A program made the position numbers and the translations under genes. This document shows positions 55,708 through 64,000 of a DNA stretch of 64,000 bases, in pieces. Source of the DNA: Desertivirga arenae. Its GTDB lineage: Bacteria; Bacteroidota; Bacteroidia; Sphingobacteriales; Sphingobacteriaceae. The notes beneath the pieces were generated by a model. The model was not told where the DNA came from. It did not search any database and was given only the letters and a program-made list of their open reading frames with translations. Location of the stretch: positions 62,001 to 126,000 of the forward strand of contig NZ_JAFEWE010000011.1 in assembly GCF_017355785.1 (NCBI RefSeq), read 5' to 3'. The stretch's first letter is position 1. Each line of letters opens with the position of its first letter.

Positions 55708-56265
55708 TTAGACAAAAATATCTATGTAAATTACCTTATCAGAGATAGGAATAATGCCGTGTTTCTGGAGGGAATTGAAATACAAGCTGTCTCCGGTTTT
55801 AAGGATATATTCCGTTTCTGCCACCTGCATCCTCATGGAACCTTCTACAATAAAAACAAACTCCTCACCCTCGTGCGATAGCTGGTGTGGGATAACTTTC
55901 CCTTTTATTGCTTCAAATAAAAAGGGCTGCATTTTTTTTCCATGAAACGCTGAGGCGTAAGGGAATATCGAATATCCTTTTTCAGTTGTAACAAATTTCT
56001 CCTCCGCTTCCTGCCTGGTAGTGACAATTGCTTTTGACCAGCCATCCCGCTCCATGAGATTGGAAATATTAGTTCCCAGGGTTTGCGCAATCTTAACTAG
56101 AGTTGCTACGGAAGGCAGGGTCCGGTTGTTCTCGATCTTCGAGATCATGCTTTTGGATAGACCGCAACTATCGGCAACTTCCTGTAAAGTTCTTTTCTGG
56201 GTTATCCTTAAGATCCTGATCCTGTCACCAACTTCCAGTGTTTCCGCGGCAGACTCATTCAACAT
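55708..56265 (-). CDS. XRE-family regulator with cupin domain
   Basis: I start at ATG 56265 (MLNESAAETL); the open frame goes on to a TTG at 56328. The product has 185 residues. Its N-terminal helix-turn-helix is LQEVADSCGLSKSMISKIEN near residues 25-45, and its C-terminal cupin has HQLSHEGEEFVFIVEGSM and GDSLYFNSLQKHG. This build senses small metabolites. A partial match to the palindrome upstream of the GH39 gene lies at 56322-56340, so it may regulate itself, the dehydrogenase and GH39. Confidence 0.9.
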   Translation of the reverse strand: MLNESAAETLEVGDRIRILRITQKRTLQEVADSCGLSKSMISKIENNRTLPSVATLVKIAQTLGTNISNLMERDGWSKAIVTTRQEAEEKFVTTEKGYSIFPYASAFHGKKMQPFLFEAIKGKVIPHQLSHEGEEFVFIVEGSMRMQVAETEYILKTGDSLYFNSLQKHGIIPISDKVIYIDIFV

Positions 56266-56361
56266 TTCAGTTTTAGTGCTCACTTTAGTAGTTACATCAT
56301 TTATTCTTCTCAAAACTATAGAATTCAATATCGTTGCACAAGCTCTTTAACTCTTGGATGG

Positions 56362-58059
56362 TTACCAGGCAAGCATTATCAGGGCCACAGCCTGGCGTTT
56401 TAGATTTAGCGGAACCTGAGCATTGTTCGATTTGATAGCTATCTTTTTTGTTTGTATACACTTTAATTTTCCTGCTTTTTCTAACTCAGCAATTTGTGCA
56501 GCAGTAGGATTTTGCGGAGAACCCATCTTCTTCCAAACTTCATATGAATTACTATTTTCGTCATCAATAAGATAAATATCCAGCTTTGCTGATTTGGCCG
56601 GAACTCCCGAAATAGAAACATCAACTGGTTCGGCAGGGCCTTGCCTGTCTTCATCGTGGTAATTCCACACCATTACGGCAGCTGATTTAGATGCTTTAGC
56701 TGCTAATCCCCCAATTTCTGTTTTAGCCCCGCGAATGCTTGAATCAACCACAGTTTTTAGTGAATACATCCTGTTGCCAGTCACTTTTACCCGGTCTCCG
56801 CTCATTTTTCCAAACATTCTGAAAACGTTAAGCACCGGCTTATCCACTCCATTTGTTGCCAGATCGCGGAAGCCATAAAACCAGGGCTGATCTTCAAATT
56901 CAAATGACCAGGAAACGGCTCCTAAGAAATTAACATTGTACTGGTCGGCAAGCAAATATTTCCTGGCGAAAGTTGCTGCAGTGTAACTTGAATATAGAGT
57001 GCCGTTGCGGTATGCATTTTCAGGATTGGTAGCCATACCACAAGCGGCACAACCTTCAGGATCTGACTCTCCAATAATTAGAGGCAAGTTCTTCGTTTGA
57101 GGGTAGGCAGCTGCTATCTTGAAACCAGCTTCTATGTCCCTCAATTGTGGAGACATATTCATTCTTACTACTCCGTTTGCTAAGCGGGGACTTCCCTTAG
57201 CATGGAACAGCAGTGCGTCTATGGGAGAACCCTTTTTACCGGTTGCGTAATTTGTACCATTAATGCAATGCTCTACAAATTTAGTTGTCCATTCTATACC
57301 GCTTTTTCCTCCTGTGCCTGCAATATTTATTCCCCCGATCTTTGCTGTTGGCAACGCCTTTTTAACACCATCGGCTGCATAATCATAAAGCTTAAAGAAC
57401 TCTTCCATACTGGCTTTCCAATAAAAGCCATTAGGCTCATTCCATACTTCCCAGTACCAGCTCTCCACTTCTTTTTGACCATACCGTTCAATAGAATGCT
57501 TCACCCACTGAAATACCAGCTCCCGCCATTTGTCGTAATCCTTAGGTGGGTATGCCCACCCAGTTATAATATCAGAATATGGGTCTCCTGGCTTCCAATA
57601 GTGCCTGTAAGGTGTTGGATTAGTCGACAGCGCTTCGGGCATAAAACCAATCTGGGCAAGTGGTTTCATCCCCCTTTTAATATAGGTATCAAAAATACTG
57701 TCGATAATTGTCCAGTTGTAAATAGGATTGCCCTTTGCATCTTCCGTATAAGCGTTTGTAGATCCCCATTTCAATGCAGCCTTGCCATCTCCTGTTACCA
57801 GAAGACTATGGGTTCTTACATAAACAGGCACAGGACTTAATTTTGAAATTTCCGACAAGAGTTTCTTCCCGTCTTTCATGTAAGTGTAATTCGGCTCATC
57901 ATAGCCGAACCAAGCCCAAACAGGGTCCATGGTACCAACTTTCTCTTTTAGGTCGACATTAATATAAGCTGAAGCGGTACCAATTGACTGGCAATATATG
58001 TTATTAGTCAGCGAAAATATGGCTATGAATACTAAAACCTTGGTAAGTCTTTTAATCAT
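56362..58059 (-). CDS. GH39 glycoside hydrolase (beta-xylosidase-like)
   Basis: A 565-residue secreted protein (signal to about residue 25, NNIYCQ). The TIM barrel (about 30-430) has YVRTHSLL, the acid/base Glu in WYWEVWNEPNGFYW near residue 205, and a likely nucleophile Glu in LPLIIGESDPEG near 325. A small beta domain follows. GH39 includes beta-xylosidases and alpha-L-iduronidases; beta-xylosidase is more usual in this phylum. Palindromes upstream and the regulator gene on its far side suggest local control. Confidence 0.85.
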   Translation of the reverse strand: MIKRLTKVLVFIAIFSLTNNIYCQSIGTASAYINVDLKEKVGTMDPVWAWFGYDEPNYTYMKDGKKLLSEISKLSPVPVYVRTHSLLVTGDGKAALKWGSTNAYTEDAKGNPIYNWTIIDSIFDTYIKRGMKPLAQIGFMPEALSTNPTPYRHYWKPGDPYSDIITGWAYPPKDYDKWRELVFQWVKHSIERYGQKEVESWYWEVWNEPNGFYWKASMEEFFKLYDYAADGVKKALPTAKIGGINIAGTGGKSGIEWTTKFVEHCINGTNYATGKKGSPIDALLFHAKGSPRLANGVVRMNMSPQLRDIEAGFKIAAAYPQTKNLPLIIGESDPEGCAACGMATNPENAYRNGTLYSSYTAATFARKYLLADQYNVNFLGAVSWSFEFEDQPWFYGFRDLATNGVDKPVLNVFRMFGKMSGDRVKVTGNRMYSLKTVVDSSIRGAKTEIGGLAAKASKSAAVMVWNYHDEDRQGPAEPVDVSISGVPAKSAKLDIYLIDDENSNSYEVWKKMGSPQNPTAAQIAELEKAGKLKCIQTKKIAIKSNNAQVPLNLKRQAVALIMLAW

Positions 58060-58396
58060 AAAGGAATTGATGGTTAGTTTATTGATAAATCAGTCAGCCT
58101 ATTGAAAGCTATTCAACATTGTTGAATAAAGGTAGACATCTTATTCAACAATGCAAATTTTTATTCGTCTTTTTAAATTGAATAAGATGCCAGGCGAATG
58201 AATCAAGCAAGATCAATCCTTGCTGGCCGTCACTGTTCAGTTACATTGCTATTCTTCCGGAGTTTAAATACTACAGGAGATCATGCTTTACTTAAATAAT
58301 CAACAATATACATTTTTATACTTTTATAAACTAAAAATTAATCCTAAACTATAACTGCATGAATAGATATTGTCTCTATCATAGATAGATATAGAA
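58060..58396. other. Intergenic region upstream of GH39 with operator-like palindromes
   Basis: TATTCAACA-T-TGTTGAATA (58110-58128) is a perfect 19-bp palindrome; a half site TATTCAACA follows at 58142-58150. No gene is seen. Confidence 0.55.
58110..58128. promoter_or_regulatory. Perfect palindrome, XRE-cupin operator candidate
   Basis: It lies 51 bp before the GH39 ATG. Fourteen of its 19 bases recur at 56322-56340, directly upstream of the XRE-cupin gene. Confidence 0.5.
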
Positions 58397-58783
58397 TTGA
58401 AAAAAGAAAAAGGTAAAATTTCTCGAGGTAAGGTGCTTCATAAAGCTGCGAAGACAAGCACTATGAGTATAAGGGACATAGTTAAAAAGGCGGGATATAG
58501 TTACCCAGCCTTTTATACTCACATTAAAAATGATGATCTGGACCTCAGTATTCTGGCCAGGTATTCCAAAGCCCTGGCCCATTCATTTTCGGATGAAATT
58601 CCGGAGATCTCTGAATATCTAATGGAGGATAAACCATCATATGGAAATGACCTCTCCTATACTGAATTACTTAAAGACCGTGATAAATGGAGAGATAAAT
58701 ATTATGACGCGGTGGAACAGTACAATAAACTTGCAAAAAAATATAATGACATGCTGGAAGAGGAAGTAAGGAAAAGGAAGTAA
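58397..58783 (+). CDS. Small helix-turn-helix protein with C-terminal coiled coil
   Basis: A 128-residue basic protein from TTG 58397. Residues about 20-65 (MSIRDIVKKAGYSYPAFYTH) look like a degenerate XRE/TetR-type helix-turn-helix, and residues about 85-125 form a charged coiled coil. No ATG fits the N-terminus unless it starts at Met23. It is a small regulator type that I associate with Sphingobacteriaceae, function unknown. It precedes the GH92 gene by 115 bp. Confidence 0.6.
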   Translation: MKKEKGKISRGKVLHKAAKTSTMSIRDIVKKAGYSYPAFYTHIKNDDLDLSILARYSKALAHSFSDEIPEISEYLMEDKPSYGNDLSYTELLKDRDKWRDKYYDAVEQYNKLAKKYNDMLEEEVRKRK

Positions 58784-58897
58784 GTGGACAAGCAGAGGGC
58801 AGCTGTTACTTGAAAAAATTTACTAAAAAGACCAAGATCTAATTTTTTTTCACACCTTTGAGTTCTAAGTTAAACGTTTTAGCAACCACACTTTAAG

Positions 58898-61045
58898 ATG
58901 GAGAATTTAATTAAGAAAGGCCTTTTAATGCTAACTGCCTGCTTTGTGATACCATGGTCATCAAAAGGGCAACCTAAAACTAACCTTACAAAGTATGTAA
59001 ACACGTTTGTAGGAACTGCCCCGCTTTCCGATCCCAAAATCCTTGGTTACGAACTACCAGATGGATGGCGGTCGTGGGCGGGACTTACATTTCCGGGGAG
59101 CTCTCTTCCAAATGCAATGGTTCAGTTAAGCCCCATAACCGAATACGGGTCAGGGGCGGGGTATGAATATGAAGATTCTGTAATACTAGGATTTGCACAT
59201 ACCAACAAAGGACACTGGAACCTCTGTAATATCCCAATCCTTCCACTTTCAAATCCAGGAAGCAAGTTCGGATCCAGGTTTAGTCACAAAAAGGAAAATG
59301 CTTCTCCGGGATTTTACCAGGTGTACCTTGATGATTATAACGTAAATGTAAGTTTAACCTCTACTCTCCGTTGCGGCTACCACAAGTACGAGTTTAAGAA
59401 CAAACGTAACAAGCAGGTACTTTTTGATCTTGCAAAAGCAAACAGCAGAGTATCCTCATGGAACATTAAAAAAATTGGAGATTATGCTGTGCAGGGATTT
59501 CAAAATGGCGAGAACGTTTACTTCTATGCTGTGCTTAATACGAAAATCAAAGAACTTGAAGTAAAGGATGAGGGACGATCTGAGGGTTATGCAATTGCGC
59601 ACCTTGCTGACGAAGCTGAAGGACCGGTTGAACTTAAAATCGGCTTATCTTTTGTGAGTGCAGAAAACGCAAAAGAGAACCTTGAAAAGGAAATAGGCAG
59701 CAAAAGTTTTGAAACAATCCGGCAAGCTGCCAATCAACAATGGGAAATGCTTTTGTCTTCTATCCAGGTTGAAGGAGGTAGCGATAAACAAAAACGCATG
59801 TTCTACTCCTGCCTTTACCGTTCATTTTTATGGCCCGCACTTCGAAGTGATATTAATGGCGAATACAAGGATGCAAGAAGAAATGTTGTCAAAGCGGATT
59901 TCAACTATTACACTGAACCTTCTCTTTGGGATACTTACAGGAATAAAGATGTACTTCTTGGCCTTATTTCGCCTCAGGTAACCTTAGATGTGATTAAATC
60001 CATGAAAGATGTAGGAGACAAAACAGGCTTTATCCCAACCTTTTTTCACGGGGATCATGGAGCATCCTCGATAGCTGGCGCTTATTTAAGAGGGATTGAC
60101 AATTTCGATATTAAAGGGACCTACCAGATCTTGTTAAAGAATGCTAATATCCCCGGAGCTCGTCCTTACGTAAAAGAGTATATCGAAAAGGGATATATCT
60201 CTGATCCTGACGTTGTCAATCCTCATGTAGAAACCAAAGCGAAGGCCGGTGTTTCTAAGACGCTGGAATACTCTTATGATGATTATTCAGTTGCCCAGAT
60301 TGCTAAGGCACTTGGAGACACAGCCAATTACAGGATCTTGATGGCCAGGTCTAAGAATTATAAAAATATGTTCGATCCCTCAACCCGGTTTATGAGGGGA
60401 AGGCTGGAAAATGGCGAGTGGATAAAAAACTTCGATCCACAATACCCTTATTATGAATATATGTACAGGGAGGCAAATGCCTGGCAGGTTTCATTCTTTG
60501 CACCTCATGATATGGATGGATTAATTGCTTTATATGGTGGGCCTAAAGGGTTCGAATCTAAATTAGATTCTTTGTTCACACTTCCCTGGAATCCAAATCA
60601 TATCGCCAGAAATGTGGAAACAATGATTGGGCAGTACTGTCACGGAAATCAGCCTGACCACGAGGCCCCTTTCGCTTATACTTTTATCGGGAAGCCAGAA
60701 AAGACACAGCAGAGGCTTGATTATATCTTGAACAATCTTTATGGGATTAAAGATGGCATAACCTTATCGGGTATGGATGACGCAGGTGAGATGTCGGCAT
60801 GGTATGTTTTCAGCGCTTTAGGTCTTTATCCTTTTTCGGCTACCGATCCGAAGTACATTGTTACCGCTCCCCTTTTCGACAAGGTAACCTGGAGGACCAA
60901 TAGCGGAAAAACATTAATGATTTCAAAACCTGGAAAAGGAAGGGCATTAACGTCAATTGTAGTTAACGGAAAGAAAAATGAGGGATACTTCGTTTCCCAT
61001 GATCTATTTAAAAAGGGAGGAATTATTAAAATCACGACGAAATAA
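58898..61045 (+). CDS. GH92 family alpha-mannosidase-like enzyme with Gln in the acid position
   Basis: A 715-residue secreted protein (signal to about residue 25). The N-terminal beta-sandwich has YVNTFVGT and PGSSLPNAMVQLSP; the (alpha/alpha)6 barrel has WDTYRNKDVL, FFHGDHGASS and SGMDDAGEMSAWYVFSALGLYP. GH92 enzymes are calcium-dependent exo-alpha-mannosidases whose general acid Glu lies in a GNEPxH motif; here the motif is GNQPDHEAPF, with Gln585. In one characterised enzyme (CcGH92_5, from memory) this change goes with cleavage of mannose-alpha-1-phosphate-6-mannose, where the leaving group needs no acid. A similar specificity for yeast phosphomannan is therefore possible. The terminator follows at 61066. 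Confidence 0.88.
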   Translation: MENLIKKGLLMLTACFVIPWSSKGQPKTNLTKYVNTFVGTAPLSDPKILGYELPDGWRSWAGLTFPGSSLPNAMVQLSPITEYGSGAGYEYEDSVILGFAHTNKGHWNLCNIPILPLSNPGSKFGSRFSHKKENASPGFYQVYLDDYNVNVSLTSTLRCGYHKYEFKNKRNKQVLFDLAKANSRVSSWNIKKIGDYAVQGFQNGENVYFYAVLNTKIKELEVKDEGRSEGYAIAHLADEAEGPVELKIGLSFVSAENAKENLEKEIGSKSFETIRQAANQQWEMLLSSIQVEGGSDKQKRMFYSCLYRSFLWPALRSDINGEYKDARRNVVKADFNYYTEPSLWDTYRNKDVLLGLISPQVTLDVIKSMKDVGDKTGFIPTFFHGDHGASSIAGAYLRGIDNFDIKGTYQILLKNANIPGARPYVKEYIEKGYISDPDVVNPHVETKAKAGVSKTLEYSYDDYSVAQIAKALGDTANYRILMARSKNYKNMFDPSTRFMRGRLENGEWIKNFDPQYPYYEYMYREANAWQVSFFAPHDMDGLIALYGGPKGFESKLDSLFTLPWNPNHIARNVETMIGQYCHGNQPDHEAPFAYTFIGKPEKTQQRLDYILNNLYGIKDGITLSGMDDAGEMSAWYVFSALGLYPFSATDPKYIVTAPLFDKVTWRTNSGKTLMISKPGKGRALTSIVVNGKKNEGYFVSHDLFKKGGIIKITTK

Positions 61046-61065
61046 TTTTCTTTTTCATTCTAAAG

Positions 61066-61107
61066 AAAAAAGAAAGCGGCAATCTAACTATTGCTGCTTT
61101 CTTTTTT
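61066..61107 (+). terminator. Rho-independent terminator after GH92
   Basis: An 18-bp stem with one mismatch, around AGAAAGCGGCAAT and ATTGCTGCTTTCT, followed by a T-run. Confidence 0.85.
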
Positions 61108-61195
61108 GCTGCTCGCTAGTGCGTATCTCTCTTTTTTCCAGGGGCAGCTATTGAAGTAAATAATACAAGTACATTTACTGAAACGTAGAATTGCT

Positions 61196-61786
61196 CTAAT
61201 ACTCGATATCCAGATTATACTTAGTCAAAAGGCCAGCCAAGTTACCGGAAGAAAATTTTGCCTTTTTCATTTTATTACTGGCAGGATCAAGGGTGAAGTT
61301 GCGGGCGGAACGAAGGTCGCATTTTTCAAGATTAGTGTTGCTGAAGATGGCACCTGCAAGGTCAGAATTTATAAATTCAGCATTAGTAAGGTCTGCTTCT
61401 GAAAACTCCGCTTCTTTTAGTGAGCAATTATTAAAAATAGTTTTCCTGAGTTTAGTCTTTAAGAAGCTGGAATAATCCATATAACAATCCTGGAAGGTGA
61501 AAGAGAACATAAAGGAATTGCACCGGCTGAAGTTTACACCCATAATTTTACATCCTATAAAACTTATATCCCTGAATCCGGCACCGTCAATCAACGCCAG
61601 TGTAAAATTACATTGCCTGAATGTACAATCAACAAAGTCGTTATTCCTTAAATCACTTTTAGTGAAATCGCAGGATACAAACTCGCAATTAATAAACTCT
61701 CTGTTCTCGAGGCGCTTCTCTGCATAGTTCACGTTTACAAATTGCTTGTCCTGGTGGGAAACCACGCCTTTATCGTCTTTCATCAA
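61196..61786 (-). CDS. Pentapeptide-repeat protein
   Basis: A 196-residue protein built of A(D/N)LXX-type repeats from about residue 25 to 165 (for example CEFVSCDFTKSDLRNNDF and ADLTNAEFINSDLAGAIF). Such proteins form a right-handed quadrilateral helix. Length and an interruption near the middle resemble Qnr/MfpA-type proteins that protect DNA gyrase, but many pentapeptide proteins do other things, so no function is given. It stands alone. Confidence 0.88.
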   Translation of the reverse strand: MMKDDKGVVSHQDKQFVNVNYAEKRLENREFINCEFVSCDFTKSDLRNNDFVDCTFRQCNFTLALIDGAGFRDISFIGCKIMGVNFSRCNSFMFSFTFQDCYMDYSSFLKTKLRKTIFNNCSLKEAEFSEADLTNAEFINSDLAGAIFSNTNLEKCDLRSARNFTLDPASNKMKKAKFSSGNLAGLLTKYNLDIEY

Positions 61787-61913
61787 ACTTAAATTTTCTT
61801 ACAAACTGCAATGTAAAGTTAGAAAAAGGACAATTAGTAACATGGATAAAGATTTCAAAGGCCAGAGAAATAGCTGGTAGGACTATAAAGAATTACCCCA
61901 AACTCTGCCAATA

Positions 61914-63071
61914 CTAGTGTGAAACAAAAAAGTCTAACATTGTCTGTAAGGCTGTGGCGGAATGCATCCTTTCTCCGTTTTCCAGAGATTCCCGGGCGGC
62001 TAAAGCAGCCCTTTTTCGCATGTTCCTTTCGTACATTGACAAAGCTTCTTGTGAAGAGCCAAAATTGTTTCCCACCAAAGCTTCACTCAATTCTAATGCA
62101 TCTAACATGGCCATATTAACCCCTTCTCCGGCAAAAGGTGGCATAACATGAGCAGCATCTCCAAGCATAGTCAGGTTTGGAAGAGTATCCCAGGTTTGGT
62201 CTGAAGGCATGCAATAAATCGGCCGTGGGATGAAAGGCATCTCAGCACTTCGGAACAATTCATACCAATTTTCACCCCAACCTGGAAATTCTTTTATAAA
62301 CCAATATAGCACCGCTTCTCTGTTTGAAAAGTTTAGTCCACTAGTTTCCGCCCAGCCCTCTTCTGCTTTGAAACTGACATAAAAACCAATTTCTCCATTA
62401 GCTTTCTGTCCCATCAGAATATCCTTACTATTTCCAAAAGCCATGATCTTTCCCCCGTTAAGTAAGTTCGAAATTTGGGGCGCCGATTGTATTGCATTAT
62501 AAATATTTCCTTCCAGCATTGTTATTCCTGAATAAACAGGACGGATGTCTGTGATAAAAGGACGGATCCTAGAGTTGGCTCCATCTGCTCCTATTACCAT
62601 ATCAGCATAAACAGACGCCTTATTTTTGAAGTGAAGCAGCCAGCCCTCTCCCTGATTCTCCATTGTTAAAAAATGGCTGTTCCATTCCAGGGTTTCGGGC
62701 TTTAAAGAATCCAATAGTAATTTCCTTAAGACTCCCCTGTCTATTTCCGGGCGGAAATGTTCATCTCCAAAGTTTTCTTCGGACTTAATTCCATGGTCGC
62801 TGAAAAGCACTTCTCCTCTTTCATTCAGGATCTTCTTCCGTTCGGCTCCAGGCATATAATTGTCCTTAAACTCCTGAAGCAGGCCAGCTTCATTCAACGC
62901 TTTTAATCCCGATTCTTCATGGAGATCTAAGGGTGAACCTTGCACCCGTGCATTTCTATCCAAATCACGTTCATATACCTTTACATCTGCGCCTTTTTGT
63001 TGAAGAAGACGTGCTAAGGTAAGGCCTCCAGGTCCGCCTCCAACGATCGCAATTTTCTTATTTTTAATCAT
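61914..63071 (-). CDS. FAD-dependent monooxygenase, Tet(X)-like
   Basis: A 385-residue group A flavin monooxygenase. It has IAIVGGGPGGLTLARLLQ (FAD site, residues 7-24), YERD, GADGANSRIR near 165, and MLGDAAHVMPPFAGEGVN near 300. Order, length and the paired segments SPLDLHEESG and MPPFAGEGVN closely follow Tet(X). Whether it hydroxylates tetracyclines cannot be told; many relatives do not. It starts 25 bp after the AraC-type gene and is cotranscribed with it. Confidence 0.88.
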   Translation of the reverse strand: MIKNKKIAIVGGGPGGLTLARLLQQKGADVKVYERDLDRNARVQGSPLDLHEESGLKALNEAGLLQEFKDNYMPGAERKKILNERGEVLFSDHGIKSEENFGDEHFRPEIDRGVLRKLLLDSLKPETLEWNSHFLTMENQGEGWLLHFKNKASVYADMVIGADGANSRIRPFITDIRPVYSGITMLEGNIYNAIQSAPQISNLLNGGKIMAFGNSKDILMGQKANGEIGFYVSFKAEEGWAETSGLNFSNREAVLYWFIKEFPGWGENWYELFRSAEMPFIPRPIYCMPSDQTWDTLPNLTMLGDAAHVMPPFAGEGVNMAMLDALELSEALVGNNFGSSQEALSMYERNMRKRAALAARESLENGERMHSATALQTMLDFFVSH

Positions 63072-63096
63072 ACTCTTGTGTTTTTAGAACACAAAA

Positions 63097-63852
63097 CTAT
63101 TTAGCCGCGAGCGTTGAAAATTGTATAAATCGGTCGTTTAGATTTTTTTTAAGCTCCTTTGGAGAAACACCAGACAACTTTTTCACTTCCTTGATGAAAT
63201 GGGACTGATCGGCGAAATTATTTTCGGGGAATAGTTTTCCTTCTTTAATGTGTTGAAAGGAAGCCCGAAAACGAAGAATATTACAGTATGCTTTTAAGGA
63301 AAGACCAAATTGTTCGTTGAAATAGCGGTTGATCTGCCGGCTGCTCCAGGAAACTTTTTCTGAAAGCTCCTTGACTGTGATTGTTCCGTTTGACGAATAA
63401 ATGAGATCAAATAACCTTTGCTTTCTCTGATCAATTTCATTTGGGAGCAGCGTCAGGACCTTTTCTTTTGCCTTTTTTGTGAAAAGCTGAAAATCTTCCA
63501 GATCGCCCGGAGCGAATTCCCAGAAACCATTTGGCAACACTAAAGCACTATCCAGAAAATCAGAGACCGGATTTGCGAGGATGTATTCAATAGCCAGTAG
63601 TTTAAAACTTATAGCAAACATTCGTGTTCCGGCTCTCAGTATTGCCTGATCTGCACGAGTTTCAACACCGGAAAGGATGGCACGAAAAGGATGGGATGCT
63701 GACTGAAAAAAGGTTAGATCAATGCGTCCATCAGGCAAGATAAAAACTTCCTTATCTCTTTTTGAACGATTCTCCAGCATCCAAAAACTTTCGATGAAGT
63801 CATCCAAAAACTCTCCTGGCTTAGTTGATTTAAAATACAAATTATCCTCCAT
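63097..63852 (-). CDS. AraC-family regulator with DUF6597-like N-terminus
   Basis: A 251-residue protein. The N-terminal half (about 1-130; FIESFWMLENRS, ILPDGRIDLTFF) is the DUF6597-type sensing domain, and the C-terminal half is an AraC helix-turn-helix, including VKELSEKVSWSSRQINRYFNEQFG and FADQSHFIKEVKKLSG given here as short motifs WSSRQINRYFNEQFG and FADQSHFIKEVKK. It heads the operon with the monooxygenase gene and probably regulates it. Confidence 0.88.
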   Translation of the reverse strand: MEDNLYFKSTKPGEFLDDFIESFWMLENRSKRDKEVFILPDGRIDLTFFQSASHPFRAILSGVETRADQAILRAGTRMFAISFKLLAIEYILANPVSDFLDSALVLPNGFWEFAPGDLEDFQLFTKKAKEKVLTLLPNEIDQRKQRLFDLIYSSNGTITVKELSEKVSWSSRQINRYFNEQFGLSLKAYCNILRFRASFQHIKEGKLFPENNFADQSHFIKEVKKLSGVSPKELKKNLNDRFIQFSTLAAK

Positions 63853-63942
63853 ATCTTTTCGATATTATCCTTCTTGAAGATCTAATGTTAAGGTAGGTAT
63901 TCCGGTTTAATGTTTTCGAATCCCTGGATTAAGAAAATCGAT

Positions 63943-63950
63943 TACTTTTG
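63943..63950 (+). promoter_or_regulatory. -7-like promoter box for the right-edge gene
   Basis: TACTTTTG matches the Bacteroidota TAnnTTTG -7 consensus and lies 35 bp before an ATG at 63986. Confidence 0.4.
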
Positions 63951-63985
63951 AAGTGCTTTTCGGCACTAAAACAACTAGTCCTGCT

Positions 63986-64000
63986 ATGCTTAGACCCTGG
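63986..64000 (+). CDS. Start of a gene cut by the window edge, possibly MocR/GntR type
   Basis: Only five codons, MLRPW, are visible. Bacteroidota MocR-type regulators (GntR helix-turn-helix plus aminotransferase fold) often begin this way, and a promoter-like box stands upstream. This is a guess from very little sequence. Confidence 0.25.

Overview
The window reads as chromosomal DNA of a Bacteroidota bacterium, most likely a soil- or plant-associated member of the Sphingobacteriaceae (Pedobacter-like). The reasons are a SusC/SusD pair, a hybrid two-component regulator of the HTCS type, many lipoproteins with a short lipobox, many glycoside hydrolases, DUF1573, DUF1080, DUF1735 and LytTR proteins, and promoter-like TAnnTTTG boxes. 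No rRNA, tRNA or CRISPR array was seen. Family assignments come from reading motifs in the translated sequence; no database search was run.

Region 1 (1-19.9 kb) is accessory. It holds three copies or pieces of one DUF3427-type helicase gene: an open 3' part at the left edge, a 5'-truncated and frameshifted copy at 13.5-15.4 kb, and a short remnant at 17.1 kb. Between the first two lies a visibly A+T-rich block of about 11.6 kb. It encodes an ABC transporter pair of the bacteriocin-immunity type, an eight-cysteine fulvocin C-like lipoprotein, a DUF1573 lipoprotein, a Wzy/PglL-like membrane protein with TPRs, a LytTR regulator, a thioredoxin-DUF1573 lipoprotein followed by a 59-residue secreted peptide that looks like a fungal CBM1 cellulose-binding module, two transglutaminase-like lipoproteins (one lacking the catalytic cysteine) and a MutS-like ATPase. 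My reading is a locus for secreted disulphide-rich peptides. To the right are an AAA/DUF4143 ATPase with three 33-bp-spaced repeats at its start, an HNH endonuclease and an ankyrin protein.

Region 2 (20-44.5 kb) is mainly carbohydrate use. A GH76 mannanase with a ricin-type lectin domain, an HTCS regulator, a GH2 beta-galactosidase and a SusC-SusD-DUF1735/F5-8C trio make a polysaccharide utilisation locus, perhaps for mannose/galactose-containing glycans. Next come an AraC regulator and an ene-reductase/NmrA operon, then a sulfatase-modifying-type lipoprotein and a GH11 xylanase lipoprotein. Two oxidoreductase units, at 21.3 and 40.1 kb, share a 19-bp upstream motif.

Region 3 (44.5-64 kb) is a mixed metabolic region: an unrecognised 436-residue protein, a GH97 alpha-glucosidase, RidA, a Crp-type regulator, a DUF3267 protease-like protein, DUF1080, a divergent HxlR/SDR pair, a soluble sugar dehydrogenase fused to cytochrome c with an XRE-cupin regulator and a GH39 enzyme, a GH92 enzyme with Gln in place of the usual acid Glu, a pentapeptide-repeat protein, and an AraC/Tet(X)-like monooxygenase operon.

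The strongest novelty candidates are the stand-alone CBM1-like peptide and the cysteine-rich peptide locus around it, the repeated helicase fragments, and the GH92 Glu-to-Gln substitution.
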